Both the position numbers and the translations under genes were made by a program. The notes under the pieces were generated by a model. That model searched no databases. It worked only from the letters and a program-made list of their open reading frames with translations, and was not told where the DNA came from. From the NCBI GenBank assembly GCA_934728065.1, contig CAKVDW010000005.1, positions 29,417 to 93,416 of the forward strand: DNA of 64,000 nt, in the 5' to 3' direction. Every line of letters begins with the position of its first letter. The stretch's first letter is position 1. The stretch is from an uncultured Campylobacter sp. GTDB taxonomy: Bacteria; Campylobacterota; Campylobacteria; Campylobacterales; Campylobacteraceae. This document shows positions 45,409 through 55,967 of the stretch, one piece after another.

Positions 45409-46607
45409 AAAACCTTTAATTTTGCAAATTTTCTCTTGCCAACCTGCAAGATATATTCGCCTTTTCTAAGCTGCATTTGCTCATCTTTTACCTTTTTTGA
45501 ATCCACACTCACAGCATTTGCAAGTATATCTCGTCTTGCAGCTGTTGTTGAGCTTTGTAGATTACAAAGCACCAAAGCCTTAGCCAGCCAAATTTCGCCC
45601 AAAACGCTAAATTCTGGCATAACACTTGGCAACTCATTAGCACTATGAACCTTATCAAACTCAGCCTTAGCACCTAATGCTTCATCTTTTGAATAAAACC
45701 TCATCACAAGTTCTAAGGCTAAATTTTCCTTTGCTTTTTTTGGGTGAATTTTAGCTGATTTTAAATTTTCTTTCAAGAGCAAAAACTCATTTGCTGAAAT
45801 TTCACTCAAAAGTTCGTAATATCTTAACATTAACTCATCGCTAATGCTTAAAATTTTACCATACATATCATTTGCACTCTCGCTTACTCCTATGTAGTTG
45901 CCAAGAGATTTGCTCATTTTTTGCACCCCGTCAAGCCCTTCAAGCAAAGGCATCATCATCACTACTTGTTCTTTGCCTATTTTATAAGTTTTTTGCAAAT
46001 GCCTGCCCATTAAAAGGTTGAATTTTTGGTCTGTTCCGCCTATTTCTATGTCGCTTTTAAGCACCACGCTGTCATAGCCTTGCAAAAGCGGATATAAAAA
46101 TTCACTTATAGAAATGGGGCTTTGCGCCTTGTAACGCTTGGTAAAATCATCTCTTTCTAGCATTCTAGCCACGCTAAAAGTCGATGCAAGCTCGACAATG
46201 CCAGCACTTCCTACATCATTAAGCCAAGTAGAATTAAATTTTATTTGAGTTTTATCCTTGTCTAAAATTCTAAACACTTGCTCCTCGTAAGTTTTGGCAT
46301 TTTTAAGCACCTCATCTTTATCAAGCTTCTTGCGTGTGGCGTTTTTGCCTGTGGGGTCGCCTATTTGCCCTGTGAAATCGCCGATTAAAAACTGAATGAT
46401 AGCACCGTGCTTTTGTAAAAGCGCCATTTTATTAAGCACCACGCTATGTCCTAAATGCAAATCAGGTGCTGTTGGGTCAAAGCCAGCCTTAACATAAAAA
46501 TTTTGACCCTTTTCGTAAAAATTACTCACTAAAATTTCAAGTCGTTCTTCATCGATGATTTCAGCACAGCCTTGCTTAATGTCGCTCATTATGGTTTTAA
46601 GATTCAT
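45405..46607 (-). CDS. tyrS: Tyrosyl-tRNA synthetase
   Basis: Class I synthetase of 400 aa. DPTAPDLHLGHS near 45 (HIGH) and VQKMSKSLGN near 230 (KMSKS); a C-terminal S4-like RNA-binding part (MQLRKGEYILQVGKRKF). The start at 46607 lies nine bases after the poly-G run that ends spoT. There is no other Shine-Dalgarno sequence, so the G tract itself may serve that purpose. Confidence 0.95.
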   Translation of the reverse strand: MNLKTIMSDIKQGCAEIIDEERLEILVSNFYEKGQNFYVKAGFDPTAPDLHLGHSVVLNKMALLQKHGAIIQFLIGDFTGQIGDPTGKNATRKKLDKDEVLKNAKTYEEQVFRILDKDKTQIKFNSTWLNDVGSAGIVELASTFSVARMLERDDFTKRYKAQSPISISEFLYPLLQGYDSVVLKSDIEIGGTDQKFNLLMGRHLQKTYKIGKEQVVMMMPLLEGLDGVQKMSKSLGNYIGVSESANDMYGKILSISDELMLRYYELLSEISANEFLLLKENLKSAKIHPKKAKENLALELVMRFYSKDEALGAKAEFDKVHSANELPSVMPEFSVLGEIWLAKALVLCNLQSSTTAARRDILANAVSVDSKKVKDEQMQLRKGEYILQVGKRKFAKLKVL

Positions 46608-46608
46608 T

Positions 46609-48813
46609 TTAGGTTACCCCCCCCCCCCCCTCATTATACGCATCATTTAATGAGGTAAAGTCTAAAATTTTATATTGAGCCTTTAATCTATCTTTAACAT
46701 CGCTTATTTTGATATTGTTTGGAAATTCCATACTCGCTTCAAAATAATCAGAAGCAGAATCTTGTGAATGAGACAAATTTATAGATAAAACATTAGCCTG
46801 CATTTTTGAAAGCGTAGTAAGAAATTCAGCCAAAGAGCCTTTTTTGTTTTCCAAAGAAAAGATGACCTTATAGCTTTGAGATTGAGTGCTGCTCCACTCC
46901 ACAAAGACCATAGGCTTTTTATCCTCAAGCATTTCTTCGGCTTTATTGCAAAATTTATGGTGTAAGACAATATTGCCACTTTCTACAAAGGCAAGAATTT
47001 CATCGCCTCTTTTTGGGTGGCAACAAAAATCAAAGTCCATATTTGCTATTTTGTGATTACTATAAACGGTGATATTTTCAAATTTTTGCTCTTTAATCTC
47101 GTATTTATCAAAAAGATAAGATTTTCTTGCATATTTTTTAAGCATATTCACCACATCTTTAAAAAACAAGCTATTAACACAAATTTGCCTCATCTTACGA
47201 CTTAAATTTTCATTTTCTATCCACTCATAAATCGTGCTATTAGGCTCATTAAACACAAAAGAAAGTATATTTATCGAACTTTGCAAATTCACATCTTTAA
47301 TCTTTTGCCTACAAAATTCCCTTATAGCCGCCTTTGCCTTGCCTGTTTTAACGCTATCAACCCAAGAACAACGGTAGAGTTTTTCATTAGAAGTAACTAT
47401 GCGGACAATGTCGCCGTTTTTAAGCTTAGTAAGAAGCGGCACTTTAATGCGATTTACATAAGCACTCTTGGCATAAAGTCCTATTTTAGTATGCACTTCA
47501 TAGGCATAATCAAGCACAGTCGCGCCCCGTGGCAGGGTAAAAATTTCCCCCTTTGGAGAATAAACGGCAATATCTTCTATATAAAGGCTTTCTTTGGCGT
47601 ATTCATAAAGCTCCACAGCATTATAATTTTCTGAATTTTCTATATTGCTTTGCATTGAAATGTCAGTGAGCCAATCAAGCTTTGGTGTAGCGACATTTGA
47701 ACCTTCTTTATATTTCCAGTGTGCGGCTACGCCAAGCTCGGCGATTTTGTGCATATCAAAGGTGCGAATTTGAGCTTCTATAATGTTTTTAGAGTCAAAA
47801 AGCGTGGTGTGAATGGTTTGATAGCCATTTTGTTTTGGCAAGGCTATATAATCCTTAAAACGAGATACAAGGGGATTGAAATTTGTATGCAAAATGCCTA
47901 AAGCCAAATAACACTGGGAAATATCCTCAACCAAAATGCGAACACCGAGCAAATCAAGCACTTCCTCTATGGATATACCCTTTCTTTGCATTTTAAGATA
48001 AACAGAATAATTATGTTTGATTCGTTTATGAATTTCAAAGCTTGCTTGTCTAAAGCCATTTTTTTGAAACATAAGTTCGATTTTAGAAATAAACTCATTT
48101 AATCCCAGCTGCATATATTGGTCATTTGAGTTGATAAATTTATCAATTTGATTATATTCATCTGGCATTAAATACTGAAAACTTAAATCCTCCAAATAGT
48201 TTTTAATGCTTGAAATTCCAAGTCTGTGAGCAATAGGCGCATAAACAACCAAAGTTTCTTCGCTAATTCTTGTTCTTTTTTCTTCTCTTAAGCTGTTTAG
48301 AGTAAGCATATTGTGAAGTCTATCACAGAGCTTGATGATTAAAACCCCAGCATCTTCTATGCTCGCTAAAAGCATATTACGAAAACTCAAGGCTGATTTG
48401 GTAAGCTTTTTGCTCGCTTTAGTGAAGTTATCCTCTCTAATCTCAGTGATTTTAGTTAGCCCTTGAACAAGCCTTGTTACCTCACTTCCAAACTCAGCTC
48501 TTAACTCATCTTCTGTGTAAGGTGTATCTTCGATGACATCGTGAAGTAAAGAGGCTAAAATCATTGATTCATTTGAGCTTAAAAAAGCCACCAAAGAAGC
48601 CACCAAGATAGGATGCACACTGTAAGGTTCTCCACTTTTTCGCTCCTGTCCTTCGTGAGCCTTTATGCAAAAATCCACAGCCTTTCGCACTCTTTCATTT
48701 GGTGTATAAACACGAAAGAGTATATCCTCAGCTCCTTGTAAATCCTTGCACTGCTTTACTTCATCAACAAGCTTTTCAAAAAAAAGCTCTCCATCAAGTG
48801 CTTTCAATGCCAT
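46609..48813 (-). CDS. spoT: Bifunctional (p)ppGpp synthetase/hydrolase
   Basis: Controls the stringent response. 734 aa. HD hydrolase domain with [14 protein letters not shown] (about 65-95), synthetase domain near 240-370 (YLALGILH and [10 protein letters not shown]), TGS domain ([20 protein letters not shown]) near 435 and a C-terminal ACT domain. It ends in a G tract, giving ...NEGGGGVT before the stop. Start overlaps rpoZ by 20 bp. As the sole RelA/SpoT-type protein seen here it probably performs both reactions. Confidence 0.95.
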   Translation of the reverse strand: MALKALDGELFFEKLVDEVKQCKDLQGAEDILFRVYTPNERVRKAVDFCIKAHEGQERKSGEPYSVHPILVASLVAFLSSNESMILASLLHDVIEDTPYTEDELRAEFGSEVTRLVQGLTKITEIREDNFTKASKKLTKSALSFRNMLLASIEDAGVLIIKLCDRLHNMLTLNSLREEKRTRISEETLVVYAPIAHRLGISSIKNYLEDLSFQYLMPDEYNQIDKFINSNDQYMQLGLNEFISKIELMFQKNGFRQASFEIHKRIKHNYSVYLKMQRKGISIEEVLDLLGVRILVEDISQCYLALGILHTNFNPLVSRFKDYIALPKQNGYQTIHTTLFDSKNIIEAQIRTFDMHKIAELGVAAHWKYKEGSNVATPKLDWLTDISMQSNIENSENYNAVELYEYAKESLYIEDIAVYSPKGEIFTLPRGATVLDYAYEVHTKIGLYAKSAYVNRIKVPLLTKLKNGDIVRIVTSNEKLYRCSWVDSVKTGKAKAAIREFCRQKIKDVNLQSSINILSFVFNEPNSTIYEWIENENLSRKMRQICVNSLFFKDVVNMLKKYARKSYLFDKYEIKEQKFENITVYSNHKIANMDFDFCCHPKRGDEILAFVESGNIVLHHKFCNKAEEMLEDKKPMVFVEWSSTQSQSYKVIFSLENKKGSLAEFLTTLSKMQANVLSINLSHSQDSASDYFEASMEFPNNIKISDVKDRLKAQYKILDFTSLNDAYNEGGGGVT
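46617..46630 (-). repeat. Poly-G tract (14 G) at the spoT 3' end, next to the tyrS start
   Basis: Fourteen G on the coding strand in the last codons of spoT. With 14 G the protein ends GGGGVT. With 15 G it would end GNLK with a TGA that overlaps the tyrS ATG (ATGA). With 13 G it stops immediately after the glycines. The tract also occupies the expected ribosome-binding position of tyrS. Confidence 0.92.
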
Positions 48814-49015
48814 TCTCTAAAGTGATTTTATTTTCAGCAATTTCTATAAGTGCTATATCAGCAAGTTTGACCTTGTTTTTATCAAGCTCAACCAAAGGCG
48901 CAGCACCATTAGCTAAATCTTCAGCCCTTTTTGCCACAGCCAAAGAAAGCTTATAGCGGTCATTCTTCATCACTTGCAAAGCCTTAGCGGCTATTTCTTC
49001 CATTCTTTGTTCCAT
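48794..49015 (-). CDS. rpoZ: RNA polymerase omega subunit
   Basis: 73 aa. N-terminal [33 protein letters not shown] matches the conserved omega region (NRYxLxxxxAKRA). Between pyrH and spoT, its usual Campylobacter and widespread bacterial place. An AAGGAGAC site precedes the ATG. Confidence 0.93.
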   Translation of the reverse strand: MEQRMEEIAAKALQVMKNDRYKLSLAVAKRAEDLANGAAPLVELDKNKVKLADIALIEIAENKITLENGIEST

Positions 49016-49029
49016 TTTTTAGGTCTCCT

Positions 49030-49758
<729 letters not shown>

Positions 49759-49769
49759 TCACAAGAAAA

Positions 49770-49775
49770 ATTATA
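49770..49775 (-). promoter_or_regulatory. -10 box of the pyrH operon
   Basis: TATAAT (reads ATTATA on +) in TAGAGTATAATTTTTC, 21 bases before the pyrH ATG. Confidence 0.65.
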
Positions 49776-49797
49776 CTCTAAAAGGCTTTAAAAATGG

Positions 49798-50964
49798 TTA
49801 ATTTAAGCTAATTAATTCTAAAGGATTGATATGAAATTTTTCTTGAGTTACTTCAAAGGTCAAATCATTCTTTACTCTGCCTAAAACTTCGCCCTTTTTA
49901 ACATTTTTTCCCAACTTAACTGTGGGAGCTATCTTATCTAAATGCGCATATATGGTGTGAAGTCCGTTAGAATGCTCGACAATAACAACCTTTTGGAGCA
50001 AATTTGTTTGTTTGGCAAAGACGATTTTGCCATCAAGAACGCTTTTTACCCTCGCATCGCTGTTTTTGCTTCGTAAAATCACATTTTCATTAAAAAGCTT
50101 TATATTGTAAATGGGGTCTGTAAAATTGCCAAATTTTTGTTTAACAGTGAAAGAATCTAAAGGCGCTATGGTCTTTTTGCCAAAATATCTTTTCACAAAA
50201 CTTTTTTGATAACCTGAACCAAGCTGCTTGACTTCTTTATCTTTGCTTGTTTTGCTGGGCTTTTCTTCTTTGCTTTTAGAGACTATATTTAAATCCGCTA
50301 AGGTCTTTCGCAACTCATCTTGTTGTTTTTGCAAATCATCAAGTTTTTTTGCGTAAATAGCTCTGTCAGCCTTTTGTCGTTTAATCTCATCAAGTTGTTT
50401 TTGTTTAAGTTCTTCAAATTTGCTTAACTGTGTTGTGTATTTTTGCAAATTTGTGTTTATTTCGTTGATTTTACCTTGTTTTTCATCAATGAGTTTTGAA
50501 TTTTTTTCATAATCTTTTGAAAGCTTGTAAAATTCTTCTTTTAAAATCAAATCAAGAGCCTGTAAAATTTCAAAAGCAACAAAGCTTTCATCGCTTTCTA
50601 AATAGCCACTTGGTATAGATAAATCATAAGAAAAATCTTGGGCAATAAGACTCATCAGCCTATTTTCCATACTTTCTCTATCTTTAAGCAAGCCTTGATT
50701 TTGCGAATTTAAAAGCCTAAGCTCTTGACTTTGTATCTTGGCATTTTGCTCTAGTTTTGAGCTTTCTTGGCTTAGGGTTTTGATTTGCTGGGCTAAATTT
50801 TTGAGATTTTTTTCGCTATTCATAATATCAACAGCCAAATCTTCAAGCTTTTTATTGAGCTGTTTGCTTATTCTTTCATTTTCTTTAAGGTCCTTAGTTT
50901 TTTTGCTGCGTTCATCAGCCAAAACAAAGATAAAACAAATAAAAAATATAAAAAGAAATCTCAC
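49798..50964 (-). CDS. EnvC-like coiled-coil protein with degenerate LytM domain
   Basis: 388 aa. Signal peptide (MRFLFIFFICFIFVLA), long coiled coils (about 20-115 and 155-235) and a C-terminal LytM/M23-like fold. Of the zinc residues only the middle YAHL remains. The HxxxD position reads NENVIL and the HLHFE position reads DLTFEV, so it should be enzymatically dead. Such proteins (EnvC, NlpD) activate amidases under FtsEX control. The ATGA overlap with ftsX supports a FtsE-FtsX-EnvC complex. Confidence 0.85.
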   Translation of the reverse strand: MRFLFIFFICFIFVLADERSKKTKDLKENERISKQLNKKLEDLAVDIMNSEKNLKNLAQQIKTLSQESSKLEQNAKIQSQELRLLNSQNQGLLKDRESMENRLMSLIAQDFSYDLSIPSGYLESDESFVAFEILQALDLILKEEFYKLSKDYEKNSKLIDEKQGKINEINTNLQKYTTQLSKFEELKQKQLDEIKRQKADRAIYAKKLDDLQKQQDELRKTLADLNIVSKSKEEKPSKTSKDKEVKQLGSGYQKSFVKRYFGKKTIAPLDSFTVKQKFGNFTDPIYNIKLFNENVILRSKNSDARVKSVLDGKIVFAKQTNLLQKVVIVEHSNGLHTIYAHLDKIAPTVKLGKNVKKGEVLGRVKNDLTFEVTQEKFHINPLELISLN

Positions 50965-51770
50965 CTTTTAACCTTAAACATTACAGAATTCACGCAAAGT
51001 AAGGATACAGCTAAGCTTACAAGAAAAACAATGCCTAAATGAATGAAAAAATTAATCTTTGGCAAGGAAATATTAATAAGCTTAAGACTTTCTTGGATAA
51101 ATTCAAGCGAATATACCTGAGTAAAAAAGATAAGCAAAAGCACAAAGGCGATAAAACAGTCTATAAAAACTATCCTATAAAGCATTAAAGAGCGAAACCA
51201 AAAAGATGCTCCAAACAAGCACATTATCTCAACCCTTTCAGTATGCTCAAAAAGCCAAATTCTCATTTGTTTTAAAAACAAAACAAAGCTTAATAAGATA
51301 ATAATGAACAAAAAGAACCAAAGCACAAATTTAATCAAAGTGAATAAATTATCAATTTGGTCATAGGTTTTCAAAAACACCTCAACCCTATGAACGCCTG
51401 AAATTTTCAAAAGCTTGTTTTTGATTTCATTTAACTGTGCTTGAGTTGGAAAGTGATTGAGTGTGAGTTTATAAAATTTGGGTAAGTTTTTTTCTAAAAC
51501 AGCAAGATTATTTGCTGAAATGTTGTCTTTAAGCCTTTTAAGCAAGTCTTTTGCATCAACACTTTGTAAAGAATTTAAATTTGGAATTTCAAGCTTTAAA
51601 CTTGCATCATTAAGCTCTTTTGAACTAGCGATGATGATATTATAGTTTTCATTCACTCGCCCCTCATAATGCTTTACAGTTTCATTGATGATTAAGACAA
51701 ATTCAAAGGCAAACATCATAAAAAGTAAGGGCAAAATCAAAGATAAGTGTGTCTTAAGAGCTTTCATCAT
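50961..51770 (-). CDS. ftsX: Cell-division ABC transporter permease FtsX
   Basis: About 269 aa with four membrane helices (about residues 10-30, 165-190, 210-235, 240-265) and a periplasmic loop between the first two, as in FtsX. GGAG followed by ATGATG places the start at 51770 or 51767, at the ftsE stop. The first in-frame ATG at 51779 is too close to that site. It passes the FtsE ATPase signal to the EnvC-like protein. Confidence 0.85.
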   Translation of the reverse strand: MMKALKTHLSLILPLLFMMFAFEFVLIINETVKHYEGRVNENYNIIIASSKELNDASLKLEIPNLNSLQSVDAKDLLKRLKDNISANNLAVLEKNLPKFYKLTLNHFPTQAQLNEIKNKLLKISGVHRVEVFLKTYDQIDNLFTLIKFVLWFFLFIIILLSFVLFLKQMRIWLFEHTERVEIMCLFGASFWFRSLMLYRIVFIDCFIAFVLLLIFFTQVYSLEFIQESLKLINISLPKINFFIHLGIVFLVSLAVSLLCVNSVMFKVKR

Positions 51771-52459
51771 CTGCTCCATTCATTTTTTGGAGCAATTTCG
51801 CTCATTTGCTTGTTGTCTATGTTAAAAATCCTATAATCAAGCTTTAAATTCGTTGGAATTCTATGCGTTACAACGACCACGCAAGTTTTAAGAAGTTCTC
51901 TGGCAGATTTTAAAAGCGTCCAAATAATATCTGAGGAATACTCGTCCAAATTTCCTGTGGGTTCATCGCAAAGTAAGAGTTTTGGATTATGAGCTAAGGC
52001 TCTAGCCATAGCTGCTCTTTGTTGTTCGCCGCCTGAAAGCTGGTCTGGTTTTTTATCTGCCTTAAAGGTAAGTTCAACATGCTTTAAAAGTTTGTTTGCT
52101 TGACTTTCACATACCTTTTTGCTGTAACCTTTTATCACTAAAGGAAGCATTATGTTTTTTTTAATGCTGTATTCTTTGATGAGTTTATAATCTTGAAAAA
52201 TAATGCCTATTTGTTGTCTTAAGCTTAAAAGTTCTAAATTTGAAATATCACTAAGCAAAGAACCACACACTTCAAGTTGCCCTGATAATGGCTCTAAAGC
52301 ACCATAAAGTGATTTTAAAAGCGTTGATTTGCCGCTACCGCTTTTACCTGTAATGAATATAAAATCATTGCTTTCAAAGGCGAAATTTGCCTTATTAATA
52401 ACAAGCTCATCATAACCTAAACATAAATTCTGCGCTCTTATGAGTGTTTGGTTTGACAT
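51767..52459 (-). CDS. ftsE: Cell-division ABC transporter ATPase FtsE
   Basis: 230 aa ATPase. Walker A ITGKSGSGKSTLL near 33-45, ABC signature LSGGEQQRAAMARA near 137 and Walker B LLLCDEPTGNLDE near 157. Start MSNQTLIRA at 52459, with AAGGGAG four bases upstream; an ATG 15 bases earlier has that site inside it. Confidence 0.92.
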   Translation of the reverse strand: MSNQTLIRAQNLCLGYDELVINKANFAFESNDFIFITGKSGSGKSTLLKSLYGALEPLSGQLEVCGSLLSDISNLELLSLRQQIGIIFQDYKLIKEYSIKKNIMLPLVIKGYSKKVCESQANKLLKHVELTFKADKKPDQLSGGEQQRAAMARALAHNPKLLLCDEPTGNLDEYSSDIIWTLLKSARELLKTCVVVVTHRIPTNLKLDYRIFNIDNKQMSEIAPKNEWSR

Positions 52460-52475
52460 TTTACTCCCTTGCAAA

Positions 52476-52481
52476 ATTATA
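52476..52481 (-). promoter_or_regulatory. -10 box of the ftsEX operon
   Basis: TATAAT (ATTATA on +) within CATAATATAATTTTGC, 17 bases before the ftsE ATG. Confidence 0.55.
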
Positions 52482-52518
52482 TTATGCCTTATTTTAGCTT
52501 AAAAATCAAAACTCAAGC

Positions 52519-53700
52519 TTACTCAAAAGCAAAAAATTCTTGTAATTTTATCAAAGCTTTTTGATTTTCTTTGGTTTTAAAAGGCTCTTTAAATAAAAAC
52601 TTGCTTTTTTGCCCCAAAAGCAAATAAGCGTGTTCGGGTTTATTAAAAGCTCCAAAGGTGATTTTAAGCAAGGATTTTTCTTTATTTATGCGGTAAAAAT
52701 TTTCCAAGCAAATAAAAAAATCCTCTCCCTTAAAATGTCTCTTGCTAAAATTTTCTTGCATTTTGTCTAATTTACCAGCTTTAAAGCTAATTTTTTTAAT
52801 ATTAAAGTCTAAATTTTCATCTAAATCCTTGCTCGTTTGCTCGCAAATAACCCTTAAATCATAAATATCCTTTTCTTGTTTTTTCCATCTGGTTTCATAT
52901 TTACTTGAAATGTCTAAATTTTCATTTTTGGCAAGCTGAATTTTAATATTTTCAAAAGAGGCAAAAATTTCCTTGCTGAATTCAAAATACTCCACGCTAT
53001 CAGTTCTTAACTCAAAAGAGCCACCTTTTTTAAGCACTCTTAAGCATTCTTTAGCAAAAAGTTCGCTCACAACCCTACGCCCAGCTTGCTTGTCCCAAGG
53101 CACAGGAAAATGCAAAAAAATCTTTGCCAAAGAATTTGAATTTAAAACACTCAAAAGCAATCTCGCATCGCTTTTTACCAAAAAGACATTGTTTAAACAC
53201 TCTTTTTGAGCTAATTTTGCTACCTGCTCGATAGCTGGAGTATAAATTTCTACGCCGATGATGAGTGTGTCAGGGTTTGTCCTAGCTTGCCACAGCAAGT
53301 GTCTGCCTGAACCAAAGCCTATTTCTAAAAAAACCTTGTCAAAGTCCTTAAATTTAGCACTCAAAGCGCTAATATCATTTTGTATATAAGCACTTCGGAT
53401 AAGCAAACGCGTGTGTTTTAAGGCAAAAGCCTCGTTTAAAATTTCATCACAAAAATTTTCTTTAAACACAAGCAAAGCCTTTTGCAAAAGCCCTATTTGC
53501 TCGGGTTTTGAGTGTTTTTCACCCTTGATGATAAACTCATTTTTGGCACTTTGCCCCACTTGCACGAAAAACGAACCTTGCTCAACTGCCGTATAAATAA
53601 GCCTTGTGCGCTCATTTTGCGCTAACCACTCAAAGCAAACGCCCTCTTTTTCAAAGGGTAGGCTTAACTCTTTAACGCTTTTGCATTTAAAATTTGGCAT
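52519..53700 (-). CDS. trmB: tRNA (guanine-N7-)-methyltransferase
   Basis: Methylates G46 in the variable loop of tRNA. 393 aa, longer than the usual 210-240 aa. An N-terminal extension of about 120 residues and a C-terminal one of about 100 flank the methyltransferase core, which has LEIGFGSGRHLLWQA near 132 and HFPVPWDKQAGRRV near 197. The long form is, as I recall, normal in Campylobacter. The next upstream gene is 16 bp away. Confidence 0.9.
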   Translation of the reverse strand: MPNFKCKSVKELSLPFEKEGVCFEWLAQNERTRLIYTAVEQGSFFVQVGQSAKNEFIIKGEKHSKPEQIGLLQKALLVFKENFCDEILNEAFALKHTRLLIRSAYIQNDISALSAKFKDFDKVFLEIGFGSGRHLLWQARTNPDTLIIGVEIYTPAIEQVAKLAQKECLNNVFLVKSDARLLLSVLNSNSLAKIFLHFPVPWDKQAGRRVVSELFAKECLRVLKKGGSFELRTDSVEYFEFSKEIFASFENIKIQLAKNENLDISSKYETRWKKQEKDIYDLRVICEQTSKDLDENLDFNIKKISFKAGKLDKMQENFSKRHFKGEDFFICLENFYRINKEKSLLKITFGAFNKPEHAYLLLGQKSKFLFKEPFKTKENQKALIKLQEFFAFE

Positions 53701-53716
53701 AAACCCCTAACGCCCA

Positions 53717-54952
53717 TTAAAAATTTTGCTCTACGGCAACTGAAATCTTTGCTGAGGGTTTAGACTCTAAATCATTGCTGTCTATGGCTATGACCTCATA
53801 GCTGTATTTTTGCCCAAAAACTACTGAACTGTCTGTAAGGGTGGTTTCTGTGATTTCCCTAAAGACCATATCAGCACCCCCACCATATCTTTTAACCATA
53901 TATTGAACGGCTCTATCATCGTTACTCTTCCACTCAAGCACCAAGCCATTTTGAGTTAAATTTGCTGAGATTATACTTGGATTTTTAGGTGCTTCAAGCG
54001 TTTTGCCTAAGGCAGCATTTTTAGACATAGGGCTTTCAAGTCCATCTTTATCGACTATGGTTATTTTATAAGACCTTGTTTGACCGTCTTCATTGAGTAA
54101 ATCCTCATAACTGTTTGCTTGAACCTTAGCTAAGGCTGTGTAAGGCAAGAAATTTGACGAACTTGCATATACCTTATAATACGCAAAATCCTCAAAATCA
54201 ACACTGTCCCAAGTTAAAATTATCTTTCTGGCTATATTTGTGCTTGCTAATACCTGCTCCACGCTAGGCGGTAAAGCCTTTGTAGTCGCATTTAAAATTT
54301 CGCTTGATTCTGAATACACCCCATCAAAAGTTTTAGCAAAAATTCTGTATTGAAAATTTTGATTTGCTCTTAAATCGCTGTCTATATATTCAGCACTCAA
54401 ACGACTTTTCACCTCAGCTAAAAATTTAAAATTTCCATCAGCATTTGCCCTTTCTACAACATAAGAAGCCACTCTTATATCAGGGTGAGGACGCCAAATG
54501 AGCTTTATCTTGTAAGGAAGTCCTTGTATGCTTTCTACAAAAGGCATAGCAACTATGCGTTTAGCGGTTTTACCCTCCACAACAACCCCATCTTCAGAAA
54601 CATAGCCTAAATCATTGTAACTTTTCATCATATAAAAATACTTTGTATCAGGCTCTAAATTTTTATCAACAAAGTGAGTTTGGTATTTATCTTTTATCGT
54701 GGCAACGATTTTCATTTCAGGGTCGTTTTCATCGCTTCTGTATAAAAAAAAGCCTTGTATAGCCTCATCATACTTGCTGTCCCACTCAAAGGCAATGCTT
54801 GTCATATCGCTGATATGCTTTAACTTTTCTATCTTTGGTAAATTCTCACTCACCTGCAAAGGTTTATTTGAGAAATTTGAAAGTGCGCCACTACAAGCAC
54901 TCAGCACAAGCAGCAAAAGCGCGTTGCAAATAATCAAAAGAAAGTTTTTCAT
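53717..54952 (-). CDS. Fibronectin type III repeat lipoprotein
   Basis: 411 aa. Lipoprotein signal with lipobox LSAC (Cys near 20) and three to four Fn3-like repeats, each with the pattern xxITWDSVD..AYYKVYAS or IKLIWRPHPD..ASYVVERA. The ATG at 54952 follows AAGGGAG by six bases and starts at the lipoprotein signal. Equivalent to C. jejuni Cj1279c (reported as fibronectin-binding-like FlpA). Probably an outer-membrane surface adhesin. The first 62 bp overlap the end of the upstream pseudouridine synthase gene. Confidence 0.85.
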   Translation of the reverse strand: MKNFLLIICNALLLLVLSACSGALSNFSNKPLQVSENLPKIEKLKHISDMTSIAFEWDSKYDEAIQGFFLYRSDENDPEMKIVATIKDKYQTHFVDKNLEPDTKYFYMMKSYNDLGYVSEDGVVVEGKTAKRIVAMPFVESIQGLPYKIKLIWRPHPDIRVASYVVERANADGNFKFLAEVKSRLSAEYIDSDLRANQNFQYRIFAKTFDGVYSESSEILNATTKALPPSVEQVLASTNIARKIILTWDSVDFEDFAYYKVYASSSNFLPYTALAKVQANSYEDLLNEDGQTRSYKITIVDKDGLESPMSKNAALGKTLEAPKNPSIISANLTQNGLVLEWKSNDDRAVQYMVKRYGGGADMVFREITETTLTDSSVVFGQKYSYEVIAIDSNDLESKPSAKISVAVEQNF

Positions 54953-55886
54953 CAAGTTCTCCCTTGTCAAAGTCTTTTAAAAGCTCCATAAAATCATCAT
55001 AAAGCGGGGCTTTGATGATGAGTTTTTGCTCATTTCTTGGGTGCTTAAAGTGCAAAAAATAAGAATGCAGCATCACCCTTTCATAATCCTTGCCCTTATA
55101 TCCATAAAGCACATCGCCTAAAATGTGGCGATTTAGGCTTTCTAAATGCGCTCTTATTTGGTGCGTGCGCCCTGTGAAAAGTTTAGCAGCGATTAAATTC
55201 GCCCTGTTTTGGCTATTTTGGGCTAAATTTTTGCCACAAAGCACATTGATAAAGGCGCTTTTTGCTTCCTTTGCGCCCCGCACACCAGCACTTACTGCTA
55301 GCTTTTTCAGACGGTTTTTGGGCGAGCGAATGAGCGCTTTTTCAACAAGCATTGTATCATTTTTAAGTGGCAAATTCGTTAAGGCAAGATAAAATCGTCC
55401 CAAAGTTTTATCCAAAAGCTGACTAGCAAGTCTTTCGTGGGTAAAGTTGTTTTTAGCGATGATGAGCGCGCCGCTTGTGCCTTTATCAAGCCTATGCACA
55501 AGCCCAGCACGCACCTGCCCGCCAAGCGTTGAAAGCGCATAACCCTTTGCCAAAAGCCAATCCACCAGCGTGGCTTCTTTAACACTTGGCGCACTATGCA
55601 CCACAACACCAGCAGGCTTGCTGATGACAAGCAAATCCTCATCTTCATAAAGCACGCTTATGTTAAAATTCGCGCTGTATTTTGGAGTGATATTTTGCGG
55701 GGGAAATTTAAGAATTTCAAGCTCATCGCCGATTTTAAGTTTGACTGCGCTTTTTTCGCAAATTTTGCCATTTATCATAAGCCCTTTGTTTTTGATAAGC
55801 TGTGTTACTTGTGCGCGGGACTTTTGCAAGGCTTTTGCCACAAACAAATCAACCCTTAAAGCCTCATCTACCTTAAATTTTTGCAT
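54891..55886 (-). CDS. RluA/RluD-family pseudouridine synthase
   Basis: 331 aa. N-terminal S4 domain (DEALRVDLFVAKALQKSRAQVTQLI) and a catalytic core with HRLDKGTSGALIIAKN near 130, whose Asp is the catalytic residue, and GRTHQIRAHL near 240. Substrate is ribosomal RNA in RluD/RluC relatives; the exact uridine is not predictable. Equivalent to C. jejuni Cj1280c. Confidence 0.9.
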   Translation of the reverse strand: MQKFKVDEALRVDLFVAKALQKSRAQVTQLIKNKGLMINGKICEKSAVKLKIGDELEILKFPPQNITPKYSANFNISVLYEDEDLLVISKPAGVVVHSAPSVKEATLVDWLLAKGYALSTLGGQVRAGLVHRLDKGTSGALIIAKNNFTHERLASQLLDKTLGRFYLALTNLPLKNDTMLVEKALIRSPKNRLKKLAVSAGVRGAKEAKSAFINVLCGKNLAQNSQNRANLIAAKLFTGRTHQIRAHLESLNRHILGDVLYGYKGKDYERVMLHSYFLHFKHPRNEQKLIIKAPLYDDFMELLKDFDKGELDEKLSFDYLQRAFAACAECL

Positions 55887-55967
55887 TCTTATCCTTTAAG
55901 ATGAAATTGTAGCATAAGATTTGCAATGATTAAGCGTTAAATTTAAGGCTTGGGCTAAGCCTTAAAT

